From Novipirellula artificiosorum (GTDB taxonomy: Bacteria; Planctomycetota; Planctomycetia; Pirellulales; Pirellulaceae), in NCBI RefSeq assembly GCF_007860135.1, contig NZ_SJPV01000007.1, forward strand, positions 205,823 through 269,822: a DNA stretch of 64,000 bases, given 5' to 3'. Position numbers and translations under genes: made by a program. The notes under the pieces were generated by a model. The model was given only the letters and a program-made list of their open reading frames with translations, did no database searches and was not told the DNA's origin. This document shows positions 1 through 8,908 of the stretch, in pieces; the first letter of the stretch is position 1; each line of letters begins with the position of its first letter.

Positions 1-638
1 ACGCCCATCCGCGACCGTCCCTTGGAGTTCTTCATCATCACGACGCTGGAAAACGGTGGCGAGACAAACGTTTCACCACTCAGCGCTCGCTCAAGAAAGT
101 GGTCATACTCGGGGATGTCTTGCTCGCCGATCAAAGCCGAATGCGAAGAAGAGACGATTCGCTTCGATTTGTCCGCCAGCAGGAAGCCCACATAGTCATG
201 CGCAGCCATGGCCGGGCCAAGTTCACGTGCCAAAGCTTTATGGGGGGCGGGCGATGTTCCTTGCGATGGTTCGCCATCCAACGCCTCACCGAACAGTTCA
301 TAGGAAATCTCTCGAACCGAAGCGTCATTCGCCAAGGACTCTGCGGTTGATTCCTGAACCGCAAACCACTTCTTGAGCATCTCCGTTTCGATATGCACAA
401 AGGATTCCAAGCCGGCATGCACATTTCCCTTGATGGTCGATTCGATCGCGCTGCTAACAAAGTAGCCGATGGTAGAAAGCAGGATCACAGCGATGATCGG
501 CCAAACCCAAATTTGTTTCCTTAAGAACACTCCCGTTCGGTTGACGGTCATCGACAAGCTGCGCGATGCCCAGGTCATGTGCGCTTGAGGTTGAGGACCT
601 CGGGTTCCTGGGCGCCGAAATAGGTCAAGTGGATTCAT
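1..638 (-). CDS. Membrane-anchored sensor protein, N-terminal part only (3' end outside window)
   Basis: An open frame of 212 codons starts at ATG 638-636 and runs off the left edge without a stop. The N-terminus is basic, followed by one clear membrane segment at about residues 43-65 (KQIWVWPIIAVILLSTIGYF). After it comes a soluble, probably periplasmic region with a stretch on 'ETEMLKKWF' that resembles the start of extracytoplasmic sensor domains. The catalytic or output domain lies outside the window, so it could be a kinase, cyclase or chemoreceptor-like protein. Length and class cannot be decided here. Confidence is good that it is a real gene (coherent signal-anchor pattern, open to the edge) and low for any exact function. 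Confidence 0.7.
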   Translation of the reverse strand, partial: MNPLDLFRRPGTRGPQPQAHMTWASRSLSMTVNRTGVFLRKQIWVWPIIAVILLSTIGYFVSSAIESTIKGNVHAGLESFVHIETEMLKKWFAVQESTAESLANDASVREISYELFGEALDGEPSQGTSPAPHKALARELGPAMAAHDYVGFLLADKSKRIVSSSHSALIGEQDIPEYDHFLERALSGETFVSPPFSSVVMMKNSKGRSRMG

Positions 639-744
639 GGCAAACAGCAAGATGGGAAAGCGACGGATCAAGTCCTCCAGCATAATCGCGATTCGGGTGC
701 GAGTCGCCAAAAAACCGCAGATCCGCGTCGCCGTCGCGCGTCCC

Positions 745-2070
745 TTACGGCTGAATCGGCAGCGAAAAGGAGAGTCTTTCTCCCTGACGCAACACTTGGA
801 TCTCAATCCGGTCACCAGGCTGGTGAGTCGAGTTGACATGGGCAAACAGGTCCGCTTCGCGAGAAAAGTCATCTCGCCCATCGAATTTAACCAGGATGTC
901 TTCCGCCTTCACGCCGGCTCGCATTGCGGTGGCGTGGGCGCCATATTTGCCGACGCTACGTACACGCAGTGCCATCTTGCCCTGCCCGATCGCAAGACGT
1001 TTTCGTTCCAGATCGTCGAGTGTCGAAAGCCGCATGCCTCCAAGGGCGATTCGGGCGAGTCCCCACGAGGAAACTCGCCATGAAATGTCGTCGGCACGCC
1101 GCCATCCAGCCTTCAAATCGAGAGTGGTTGTGAGGAGATGGCCATCGCGACTGAGTTCCAATGACAACGAGCCTCCGCTGGGAGCGACGTTGTCGAGTAT
1201 CCACTGTACGTCGGCCGTGGATAAAAGTGGTTGAGCATTGATGCTGCGGATCTCATCGCCCGCTCGCAGCCCTGAATTCTCCGCGGGCGAGTGGGCTGCG
1301 ATTTCTTTTACCGTTGCGCATTGGTCCGGATCGAAGAGGATACCGATTGATTTTGGGTGCGGGTAGGGAAACAGAATCCGCTCGGGGATCGACTTGCCGC
1401 GGCTCCAATAATACTCACGTCTCGCGTCTCCAATCTGGTGACAGTGAATGCAACTCTTGACGACATCACCCTCGTAGTCAAGCGTGCTGGAATACTGATC
1501 CGTAAGACTCGGGTAACGCTCGGGGGACGCGAATTCAAGCGGCTTGCCTTGTTTTCCGGCCAATGCGTCTTTGTTGGCGGGATATCGCGAGTGTAACGTG
1601 ATCGCCCCTTCTAAGGCCTTCGCCATCCCATCGAGCGACACGTCCTGTAGCCATTCGGTGCGATGCGATCGTGTGCCAAAACGCCCATAGATTGTCTTGT
1701 CAGCATTCAGCATAAAGACCGCAAAAGATTGATCGGTGTCATACTGGAAAACGTTTAGGTCAAGACCATTGGTGCCAACGATCCGCAGGCAGACGAATTG
1801 ATCCAGCAGTGGCTTGATTCCAGGATGGGTGTCCACCAGTTCATCGTCCAACTTCACGCACTCTTCGCATGGGATGCAGCGTAAGACGACGAGAATGGGC
1901 TTCCCCGAGCTGCGAGCTTGTCGGTACGCTTCATCGAGGTCGTTGTACAGCCAACGGCCCTCGGCTTCGACCCGTTCCCGATCCGCGCGGACTTTTTCTT
2001 CTCGAGTTTGTGCAGACGCGGAGAGCACGAGTGACAACAAGACGGTGACGGTCCGAAAAACGTTCCACAT
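745..2070 (-). CDS. Exported thioredoxin-like / PDZ protein with a CxxCH motif
   Basis: The 441-residue protein begins with a Sec signal peptide (cut near residue 20). A thioredoxin-like domain follows (about 35-160) with a cysteine cluster C65-x2-C68-x2-C71 (CIPCEEC) at the redox-active place. A CIHCH motif at 207-211 fits covalent haem c attachment. One clear PDZ-like domain lies at about 235-315 and a second PDZ-like segment (AGVKAEDILVKFDG) near 370-435. Planctomycete proteins of this thioredoxin-PDZ type are known, and some relatives carry selenocysteine at the redox site; here the residues are ordinary cysteines. A periplasmic redox or protein-quality role is inferred. The start is ATG with an immediate signal peptide. 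The sulfatase gene lies 78 bp upstream on the same strand. Confidence 0.8.
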   Translation of the reverse strand: MWNVFRTVTVLLSLVLSASAQTREEKVRADRERVEAEGRWLYNDLDEAYRQARSSGKPILVVLRCIPCEECVKLDDELVDTHPGIKPLLDQFVCLRIVGTNGLDLNVFQYDTDQSFAVFMLNADKTIYGRFGTRSHRTEWLQDVSLDGMAKALEGAITLHSRYPANKDALAGKQGKPLEFASPERYPSLTDQYSSTLDYEGDVVKSCIHCHQIGDARREYYWSRGKSIPERILFPYPHPKSIGILFDPDQCATVKEIAAHSPAENSGLRAGDEIRSINAQPLLSTADVQWILDNVAPSGGSLSLELSRDGHLLTTTLDLKAGWRRADDISWRVSSWGLARIALGGMRLSTLDDLERKRLAIGQGKMALRVRSVGKYGAHATAMRAGVKAEDILVKFDGRDDFSREADLFAHVNSTHQPGDRIEIQVLRQGERLSFSLPIQP

Positions 2071-2148
2071 GGTTTTCTGCTTTTGCTGAGGGGCGAAGGG
2101 GGCAATTCAAGTTGGCTGGATGCGACGCGGAACGAAGCTCGGGGAGCC

Positions 2149-3753
2149 TCAATCCGCGAGTACGGCGCAGGGCCGAACTTCCTCGCCGACAACTCCGGTT
2201 AGTGAGTCCCCGAGGGCCTTGCGAATGGGGTGTGCAAGTGCACTCAACCGCTCAACCTGCTGGGGGTGATCCGCCGCCACGTTGACGGTTTCCCCCGGGT
2301 CGGACCGCAGGTTGAAGAGCGTGACCGTCTCGAGGTTCTCCACCCGATAACCGTGGCGGCTCGCGATCCCATCGATGCCGGATTGGGTAATGGATTTCGC
2401 TTTCAGCTTTCCCCAATTGGACGGTTTCCCGTTGACGCCCGGTTCGGCGGCCGTGGTCAGATACGGATGGGGGAAATGCAGTTTCCAGTCGCCGGATCGA
2501 ACGGCTTGAAGTTGCTGGCCTGCGTAGAAAAAGAGAGCTTGGTGTGGGGACTTCGCGTCTTGCTCCGCCCGCAAGATCGGAAGAATGTTTCGTCCGTCAA
2601 TCGTCTTTTCTGGCAGTGGTGCATCCAGAAGGTCACAGATCGTCGGCAACAGATCGATCGACATCACCGGCTCGGAGCAGTCACGCCCCGCAGGAATCTG
2701 GCCCGGCCAACGCATGATGCAGGGGCTGCGTACGCCACCGTCAAACACCGTTAGTTTTCCCTCACGTAACGGATCTGCCGAGCCGGCGTGATCTCCATAG
2801 GAGAGAAAAGGCCCGTTGTCGGAAAAGAAAATGACCAGGGTGCGATCCTCGACGCCCTGGTCTTTGAGGGCTTGCAAGACTTGTCCGACCGACCAATCCA
2901 ATTCTTCGATTACATCACCATAGAGCCCTGCGGCCGACGTACCCCTGAATTGCTCCGATGCAAAAATGGGCACATGCGGCATGATGTGTGGCATGTACAG
3001 GAAGAAGGGCCGATCCCTATTTTGTTCGATGAACTTCACGGCTCTCTGCGTACACCGGCGCGTAAACTGAGATTGATCGGGATCGGTCTCGATGATCTCG
3101 GTGCCGTCATACAATGGTAACGGAGGCATGGAGTCCGCAAGCACCGGATGGTACTTGGTGTTGTCATTGGAGTAGGGAATGCCGAAGAATTCATCGAATC
3201 CATGAGCGTGTGGCAGATACTCTTTGACCGTGCCAAGGTGCCATTTTCCATACAGGGCCGTTGCATAGCCCTTGGATTTGCAAATTTCGGGCATCAACAG
3301 TTCATCGGGATGGATGCCATTGCGGCTGGTGTGGTTGAGTGCACCTTGCAGACCGATGCGATTCGGGTAACAACCGCTCATCAGTGCAGCACGCGAAGCG
3401 GTACAGACAGCTTGCGCCACGTAGAAATCGGTAAATCGAGTTCCTTCCCTCGCCATTTGGTCGAAGGCTGGAGTGCGAATCTTTTCGGATCCGAAACAAC
3501 CGAGATCCTGATAGCCTTGATCATCTGTCATCATCAACACGATGTTTGGCATGCCCTCGTCGTTCTCTGCACGCGTCTCCTCTGCAATACCATGCGGATC
3601 AACAAACGGCACGATCGCAAACAAAACCAACACCGAGAATCGAGATCGCAGCCGCCTCGCTATGCGGCTGCCATCCCGAACTCTCGTCGGGCGGGATGGT
3701 CGTGTGCTGTAAACGTTTTCGTTTCGGGGAGATTCTTGAAACGGAGGCTGCAT
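2149..3753 (-). CDS. Exported S1-family sulfatase
   Basis: This type I formylglycine-dependent sulfatase hydrolyses sulfate esters, probably from a polysaccharide. The metal-binding start of the fold is seen as TDDQGYQDLG (from residue 76). The modification motif is C117-T-A-S-R (CxAxR class), in which Cys becomes formylglycine. GKWHLG and SDNGPF are later active-site landmarks. A hydrophobic segment at about residues 37-52, preceded by many arginines, is an unusually deep signal sequence; the true start may be downstream of ATG 3753, but no better ATG lies before the catalytic domain except at residue 68. At 534 residues it has normal size. It is co-oriented with the thioredoxin/PDZ gene and is physically separate from the fucose locus, so its substrate is open. 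Confidence 0.9.
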   Translation of the reverse strand: MQPPFQESPRNENVYSTRPSRPTRVRDGSRIARRLRSRFSVLVLFAIVPFVDPHGIAEETRAENDEGMPNIVLMMTDDQGYQDLGCFGSEKIRTPAFDQMAREGTRFTDFYVAQAVCTASRAALMSGCYPNRIGLQGALNHTSRNGIHPDELLMPEICKSKGYATALYGKWHLGTVKEYLPHAHGFDEFFGIPYSNDNTKYHPVLADSMPPLPLYDGTEIIETDPDQSQFTRRCTQRAVKFIEQNRDRPFFLYMPHIMPHVPIFASEQFRGTSAAGLYGDVIEELDWSVGQVLQALKDQGVEDRTLVIFFSDNGPFLSYGDHAGSADPLREGKLTVFDGGVRSPCIMRWPGQIPAGRDCSEPVMSIDLLPTICDLLDAPLPEKTIDGRNILPILRAEQDAKSPHQALFFYAGQQLQAVRSGDWKLHFPHPYLTTAAEPGVNGKPSNWGKLKAKSITQSGIDGIASRHGYRVENLETVTLFNLRSDPGETVNVAADHPQQVERLSALAHPIRKALGDSLTGVVGEEVRPCAVLAD

Positions 3754-4045
3754 CGTGTGTTGAACTTGTGCTGAAAGTGCGGGAGTTGCCGTAGGTTTGG
3801 ATGGCTTAATTGTACCAGTTTTCCGAATCGGCGATGGGGCTTGTCGCGTTTTGCCATCGAGCGGAGTACGGAATCCGTCGATGCGATTAGGGCGATTTCC
3901 TCTTTGTTAGTCTTCACCACCACGCTGCAGGGACCTTCATGCCGAAAGTGGAATCTCAAAATACACCATGAAGTTGCTGCGATGGTGGGCTTTACGCTAA
4001 GATGCCGCGACAAAGCAGATACTTTTGCGTCTCAAAGGTGTGCGG

Positions 4046-5095
4046 ATGAATGAACTGTTGAAGTATCGTCGTGTCGTGTTGTTGGTTGATCGATTGGCGA
4101 CACCGTTTCTTGCCAAGACCGCGATCAGCATGTTGCGCTATCGCCCCGACGACATTGCCGCGGTGTTGGATACGGAACAAGCGGGAACGACCGCGGAAGT
4201 GTTGTTTGGAGTGGGTGGGAAGATACCGGTGGTTGCCACGCTACGTGACGTTGATGCGGACGCGTTGTTCATTGGGATTGCGCCGCCGGGTGGCATGTTG
4301 CCCGAGCACTTTCGTCCATTCGTGGAACAGGCGTTGTCGGTTGGAATCGATGTGGTTTCAGGGTTGCATGATTTCTTGTCAAATGATCCAGCCTTGACTC
4401 TGCTTGCCAAAACGCACTCCGCTAAGATCCTTGATGTGCGGAAGAATCCATTTCGTCAAACAGCGACGGGAGGCGACATTGCACCCGATTGCCTGAGAGT
4501 GCATTCGGTGGGTCAAGATTGCAGCGTTGGAAAGATGGTTGCAACCTTGGAAATCCAACGAGAGCTGTGCCGTCGTGGAGAGGATGCGAGTTTTCTGGCG
4601 ACGGGCCAGACGGGGATCATGGTTTCTGGAAAAGGTTTGCCGATCGATTGCATGGTTGCCGATTTTGTTAACGGAGCTGCCGAACGCTTGGTCACGGAAA
4701 GTCAAGATCATGAGATCCTACTAATCGAGGGCCAAGGTAGCATTTCCCACCCCAGTTTTTCCGCGGTCACGGTTGGTCTGTTGCATGGTTGTGCTCCTGA
4801 TGGACTCGTCTTCTGTTACGAAATGGGTCGCAAGTTCGTCAAGGGGCTGGACAACATCCCGCTGCTGCCGATAGGTCAAATGATGGATGCATACGAAAGA
4901 ACCGCTTCACTTCGGCATCCGTGCCGCATCATCGGAATCGCGATCAATAGTCGAAATGCATCCGCGGAGGAAGCAACGGAAGAGCGAGATCGCGTTGGCA
5001 AGGAGTTTGGTTTGCCTGCTTGTGATGTTTATCGTGATGGGGCGTCGGCACTTGCTGATGCCGTCGTCGCATTGAAGCGAGAGCTGAAGTCATGA
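4046..5095 (+). CDS. DUF1611 family protein (DgcN-like N-acyltransferase candidate)
   Basis: The 349-residue protein matches the DUF1611 layout: an N-terminal Rossmann-like part (IAPPGGMLPEHF), then a P-loop-like domain with HSVGQDCSVGKM at about residue 160 and EGQGSISHPS at about 232. In other bacteria DUF1611 proteins paired with an enolase-superfamily racemase act in D-glutamate use (DgcN acetylates D-Glu, DgcA racemises the product); older annotation links the family to dipeptide metabolism. The start chosen is ATG 4046, with AAAGG about 10 bp upstream; an in-frame TTG at 4025 is less likely. The stop overlaps the next start (ATGA), so the two products are probably made together. The pairing supports the assignment, but no activity can be read from sequence alone. 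Confidence 0.75.
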   Translation: MNELLKYRRVVLLVDRLATPFLAKTAISMLRYRPDDIAAVLDTEQAGTTAEVLFGVGGKIPVVATLRDVDADALFIGIAPPGGMLPEHFRPFVEQALSVGIDVVSGLHDFLSNDPALTLLAKTHSAKILDVRKNPFRQTATGGDIAPDCLRVHSVGQDCSVGKMVATLEIQRELCRRGEDASFLATGQTGIMVSGKGLPIDCMVADFVNGAAERLVTESQDHEILLIEGQGSISHPSFSAVTVGLLHGCAPDGLVFCYEMGRKFVKGLDNIPLLPIGQMMDAYERTASLRHPCRIIGIAINSRNASAEEATEERDRVGKEFGLPACDVYRDGASALADAVVALKRELKS

Positions 5096-6108
5096 AAATC
5101 AAACTCTACCGCTTTGACTTGCCGTTGGAGTTCGAGTTTTCGATTTCACGCGAGTCGCGAACGACTCAACAATCTCTGGTTGTTCAACTGGAACACCACG
5201 GTGTCTTGGGCTTTGGTGAAGTTACGGAGAATGCGTTTTACGGTCACTCCGTGGAATCGATGATCGCGACCATCGAGCGTTGTCGCTCCGAGGTTGAGGC
5301 CTATGAGTTTGGAACCCCCGCCCAGCTTTGGCAGCAGATCGAGGCTCGCTGCGGGAAGGATCGGTTTGCTCTCGCAGCGATCGACCTCGCGGCATGCGAT
5401 CTCTTTGGCAAGCTGACCAAGAAACGTACCTACGAGACACTCGGTTTGAAGTGGGAGAACGTTCCTGAGTCGAGTTACACGATCGGCATCGACACGGTAG
5501 AAAAGATGACGGCAAAACTCCGGTCGAGGCCTGATTGGAAAATCTATAAGATCAAGCTCGGTCATCCTGGAGACGTGGAGATCGTTCGGCGGCTTCGGCA
5601 GCAAACCACGGCGACGTTTCGCGTTGATGCCAACGGCGGATGGACGGCAGCGCAAACGATTGAAAATGCTCCTCTGCTAAAAGAGCTGGGCGTAGAGTTG
5701 ATTGAGCAGCCATTGCATCCATCTGCACCCGAGGAGGAACAACTTCGCGTTTTCCATGAGTCAGCCTTACCCATTATCGCCGATGAAAGTTGTCAAGTCG
5801 AATCCGACGTCGCTGCTTGTTTTGGTCGCTTTCACGGGGTGAACATCAAACTTTGCAAGTGTGGTGGTTTGACACCTGGTTTGCGAATGCTCCGTGAAGC
5901 TCGTCATCGAGGGATGAAGACGATGGTTGGATGCATGGTCGAAAGCTCGATCGGTATCTCAGCGGCGGCACAGTTGTTGCCGTTGGTTGACTATGCCGAC
6001 TTGGACGGCGCCGCGCTGTTGGCCAAGGATCCTGCTCGGGGCGTAACCGTTACCCATGGCGTCGTGGAGCTAGGGGAGCGTTTGGGAAACGGTTGCGAGC
6101 TAGCATAG
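5092..6108 (+). CDS. Enolase-superfamily epimerase (dipeptide epimerase / DgcA-like)
   Basis: The 338-residue protein has the muconate-cycloisomerase layout. An N-terminal capping region is followed by a barrel with the KxK base motif (KIYKIKLG, about residue 150). The metal ligands fit D in RVDANGGW, E in LIEQPLH and D in IADESC. A second catalytic lysine fits the HGVNIKLCKCGG segment. This pattern is typical of L-Ala-D/L-Glu epimerases and of the N-acetyl-D-Glu racemase DgcA. The ATG overlaps the upstream DUF1611 stop by 4 bp, so translation is likely coupled. A role in recovering cell-wall peptides or D-amino acids is inferred; the exact substrate is unknown. Confidence 0.85.
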   Translation: MKIKLYRFDLPLEFEFSISRESRTTQQSLVVQLEHHGVLGFGEVTENAFYGHSVESMIATIERCRSEVEAYEFGTPAQLWQQIEARCGKDRFALAAIDLAACDLFGKLTKKRTYETLGLKWENVPESSYTIGIDTVEKMTAKLRSRPDWKIYKIKLGHPGDVEIVRRLRQQTTATFRVDANGGWTAAQTIENAPLLKELGVELIEQPLHPSAPEEEQLRVFHESALPIIADESCQVESDVAACFGRFHGVNIKLCKCGGLTPGLRMLREARHRGMKTMVGCMVESSIGISAAAQLLPLVDYADLDGAALLAKDPARGVTVTHGVVELGERLGNGCELA

Positions 6109-6174
6109 GCCCTGGCACGCCTGTTCGTTCCGAGGCAACGTTTTCACACGTTGTGAAGAAAGCCGATGGAATGT

Positions 6175-7179
6175 TCAAGCGAATTGGGCGTTCCGTCGGT
6201 TGCTCGACATGGTCGCTTTGCTTGATCGGGCTATTGGTTCTGTTTGCTTCGCGCGCTTGCACGCGTACATGTGCTTATCCGCCTGAATCGAAGCATGTTC
6301 CAGCGATTGGGCCGGATTCCTTACCGCCATCCCAATCGATGCATGCAGGTTGACTTTGGATAGGTTGTCCTGAATTCGCTCTTTTAATTCAACCGCCATG
6401 GATTGGTCGCAATGGACCGCCAAGACTGCGAATTCGTCACCGCCCAATCGTGCCACGACATCGCAGTCGCGTGTTCCCTCACTCAATGCGGCTGCGGCAT
6501 TTTGAAGCATCAAGTCCCCGACGTCATGTCCTTGTTCGTCGTTGATGGTTTTGAAGTTGTCTAAGTCGACGAGCAGCACCGATGCGACGTGCCCGTATCG
6601 ATGGCAACGAGCTTCCTCGGCATCGAGCAAACGGTCCCATCCGCGGCGGTTGTAGAGGTGGGTTAAGGCGTCGGTTTCTGCCTCCGCCTCGGCGCGTTCG
6701 GCACGACGCGTTTCCGCTTCTGCTTTCAGTTCAGATGCCAGAACGGTGCCCAGCAGCCTCGAAAGCAGCGTAAGCTGAGGGAGCTGTGATTTGATCGTGT
6801 CGGGTTGCACTTGCGGATCAATCGCGCACAGTGTCCCAAAAAGCGTGCCATCCGGTTTCGTTAACGGTAAACCGATGTAGGCGGCGATAGGAACTTGCTG
6901 ACCAATCGGGGCGGTCGCGTACGCTGGGACCTGTTTCGCGTCCGGTGCCACGCAAGGTCCTTTGCCTTGAACCATCTGCGAGCAGAAGGAATCGGTCCAG
7001 AGAAACACATCCCCCTCTTTGACACCGTAGCCATGGTCTTCTGCTTGAAGAACGATCCAATCATCGCCCTCGGTTCGGGTCACCATCCAGAGCGAGAACC
7101 CAAGTTGTTCATGTAGGTACTCGAGAATGTGTTGGGCGGTAACACGGAATTCGGAAAAGGGTTCAAAACTAGCGAGCAT
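6175..7179 (-). CDS. GAF-GGDEF diguanylate cyclase
   Basis: The product has an N-terminal GAF domain (about residues 5-150), a charged helical linker rich in Ala/Glu/Arg, and a GGDEF domain with the intact active motif RLGGDEF. An RxxD inhibitory site (RDCD) lies exactly five residues before GGDEF, so product feedback by c-di-GMP is expected. It should convert two GTP to c-di-GMP in the cytosol in response to a ligand bound by GAF. The start is placed at ATG 7179 (MLASFEPF); the frame stays open to a TTG at 7338, which would add 53 residues of unclear nature. It is convergent with the epimerase gene (66 bp gap). No phosphodiesterase lies nearby. Confidence 0.9.
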   Translation of the reverse strand: MLASFEPFSEFRVTAQHILEYLHEQLGFSLWMVTRTEGDDWIVLQAEDHGYGVKEGDVFLWTDSFCSQMVQGKGPCVAPDAKQVPAYATAPIGQQVPIAAYIGLPLTKPDGTLFGTLCAIDPQVQPDTIKSQLPQLTLLSRLLGTVLASELKAEAETRRAERAEAEAETDALTHLYNRRGWDRLLDAEEARCHRYGHVASVLLVDLDNFKTINDEQGHDVGDLMLQNAAAALSEGTRDCDVVARLGGDEFAVLAVHCDQSMAVELKERIQDNLSKVNLHASIGMAVRNPAQSLEHASIQADKHMYACKRAKQTEPIARSSKATMSSNRRNAQFA

Positions 7180-7580
7180 GGCTTGTTCGTTGGTTTCAGG
7201 TTCTCTAATGGTGCCGAAAGCTGTGGTCACGTGGCCAGCATCGATCGATGCAAAATTGCATCGGGCTCTCGACGGCACTTGTTCGTCGGGCGGGACGTCT
7301 AACCCTACGTCCCTCCGTTGGGCTGCCTTTGAAATCAACGCACATTCGCTTGGATGAAGTCATCTGTGGTTTAAGGAATGACGTTTGTACCGGATGATCG
7401 GTTTATGCGTGTGCCGTCCCGCGGAAGGGAGGGCCCCTGATCGAGCAGCTCGATTGCTAGCAAAGGCGTTCATGCATTCGGGTTGTTCTCGTGCCCCCAA
7501 ACAGCCACCGAAGGTGCTTGGCATTGCTAAGAAAATGGAAGATCCGTACCATCGGGCGCTACTCGCTCAAGGAGGATGGG
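7180..7580. other. Intergenic region between divergent GGDEF and pseudopilin genes
   Basis: About 400 bp that must hold promoters for both divergent genes. The left 159 bp may instead code for an N-terminal extension of the GGDEF protein from a TTG codon. A clear Shine-Dalgarno sequence AAGGAGG at 7569-7575 serves the ATG at 7581. No tRNA, repeat or convincing promoter pair was seen. Confidence 0.5.
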
Positions 7581-8507
7581 ATGGAACGCACTCAACGTAA
7601 AGGTTTTCGCAAGCAAGGTTGGTCGATCCGCTTCGCGTTCACTGTGTTGGAGTTGTTGGTGACCCTTGTGGCGATTGGTATTGTCTTGGGGCTTTTGTTG
7701 CCGGCGGTTGGTTTGGCTCGAGAGTCCGCCAGACGCGTGCAGTGCGTCAGTCATTTGCGACAAATTGGGATTGCCCTTCACCATCACCACGATGTTCATC
7801 GCAACCTGCCGCCGGGATGGCAGTTCGATCGACAGAATCAATCCGCTTATGGTTGGGCGGTGCCATTGCTGCCTTTCATGGAACAAACGCGTTTGGCAGA
7901 GTGCATTGACGTTTGCAAGCCTGTTGATGCCCCCTCCCATGCATTGGCGAGGCAAACATCGCTACCAATCATGTTGTGCCCATCCGACATCACCGAATTG
8001 ACGTTCACCTTGTTTGAAGAGGGCGAGGAGGGAAAGGAAGACGGCGAGGCGACGTCGGTCGGTTCCGGTAGCTCCCGCGATTTGACCCCTTTGGTCCGAT
8101 TGCCAACTGCAAATTTTGTGGGTGTGTTTGGGACGATTGAACCGGATGATGAAATTCCTGCGCCGATCGGTGATGGCGCGTTTGTGGAGAACCGTGCGAT
8201 GCGGTTTCGCGATTTTAGCCGCGGAACAGCAAGTACCCTCGTCGTCGGCGAGCGAACGATGGCTCAAGTTCCCTCAACATGGTTCGGTGTCCGTTTGTCA
8301 GGCGAAGATGCTGCGGCGAGATTGGTCGGATCCGCACTTGAGGGGATTAACAATCCGATGGCCGACGAGTGCGATTTTTCGAGTCGTCACGGTGGTGGAG
8401 CGAACTTTCTTTGGGGCGACGGTCATGTGACCTTCGTGACCGAGCGTGTTGATTTGCAAGAGTACCACCGGTGGTCACAGTTACGCATTCATCCGCAGGG
8501 CCCATGA
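7581..8507 (+). CDS. DUF1559 pseudopilin-like protein
   Basis: The 308-residue protein carries a type IV pilin-like N-terminus: a basic leader, then FTVLELLVTLVAIGIVLGLL, with Glu at the +5-type position of processed pilins. The SARRVQCVSHLRQIGIALHHH segment and the C-terminal LWGDGHVTF motif are hallmarks of the DUF1559 family, which is massively expanded in planctomycetes and probably forms envelope or pilus-like structures. ATG 7581 is preferred over the upstream in-frame codon at 7491 because a full AAGGAGG site precedes it by 5 bp. A poly-acidic insert (EEGEEGKEDGE) is unusual. Its stop overlaps the BlaI-like start (ATGA), tying it to a regulator/protease pair. Confidence 0.85.
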   Translation: MERTQRKGFRKQGWSIRFAFTVLELLVTLVAIGIVLGLLLPAVGLARESARRVQCVSHLRQIGIALHHHHDVHRNLPPGWQFDRQNQSAYGWAVPLLPFMEQTRLAECIDVCKPVDAPSHALARQTSLPIMLCPSDITELTFTLFEEGEEGKEDGEATSVGSGSSRDLTPLVRLPTANFVGVFGTIEPDDEIPAPIGDGAFVENRAMRFRDFSRGTASTLVVGERTMAQVPSTWFGVRLSGEDAAARLVGSALEGINNPMADECDFSSRHGGGANFLWGDGHVTFVTERVDLQEYHRWSQLRIHPQGP

Positions 8508-8908
8508 TGGGAAAAACGAGTATGTCGCGATCGTCCAAAGGAAGTGTTGATTTAACTAGGTGCGAAGCCGAGGTAATGGACGTTGTTTGGGAAAACGAGT
8601 TTGTCACCGTCAATGATGTCGTCAATGCAATTGATCGGAACTTGGCCTACACGACCGTGATGACGACGATGAAGATTCTGGAGGAAAAGGAGATTGTTTG
8701 CCGTGGCAAGAAGATTGGACGAGCCTACACCTACTCTGCAAATGTCTCGCGTGAACAAGTGCGTGTGGGAATGCTCAAATCTCTGACGGACCAGTTGTTT
8801 GGCGGGTCTGCTCGATCTTTGGTCCTTAGTCTGATGCAATCGGATGCCGTCTCAGCCGAAGACATTGAAGCGGTGAAGGAAGCTGCTGAGAAGCTGGGAG
8901 ATTCCTAG
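8504..8908 (+). CDS. BlaI/MecI-type transcriptional repressor
   Basis: The 134-residue product has the winged-helix BlaI/MecI fold: an LTRCEAEVMDVVW helix start, then the AYTTVMTTMKILEEKEIV recognition segment, a GRAYTYSA wing, and a C-terminal dimerisation helix bundle. BlaI proteins repress their own operon and are released when an M56 membrane protease cleaves them. ATG 8504 overlaps the stop of the pseudopilin gene, and its TAG stop overlaps the GTG start of the M56 gene by 1 bp, so the three genes appear translationally coupled. No beta-lactamase is next to it. The likely target is its own operon or envelope genes (inference). Confidence 0.9.
   Translation: MMGKTSMSRSSKGSVDLTRCEAEVMDVVWENEFVTVNDVVNAIDRNLAYTTVMTTMKILEEKEIVCRGKKIGRAYTYSANVSREQVRVGMLKSLTDQLFGGSARSLVLSLMQSDAVSAEDIEAVKEAAEKLGDS

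Noticed and set aside
3660..4013. 117-codon minus-strand frame in the gap before the DUF1611 gene
   Set aside because: No recognisable domain or start site, and it overlaps the 5' part of the sulfatase gene in another frame.
7753..7763. Match to the TGCGACA operator half-site inside the pseudopilin gene, and similar ones near 14507 and 26696
   Set aside because: Single half-sites without the palindrome or 21-bp partner and mostly inside coding sequence; such 7-mers are expected by chance.
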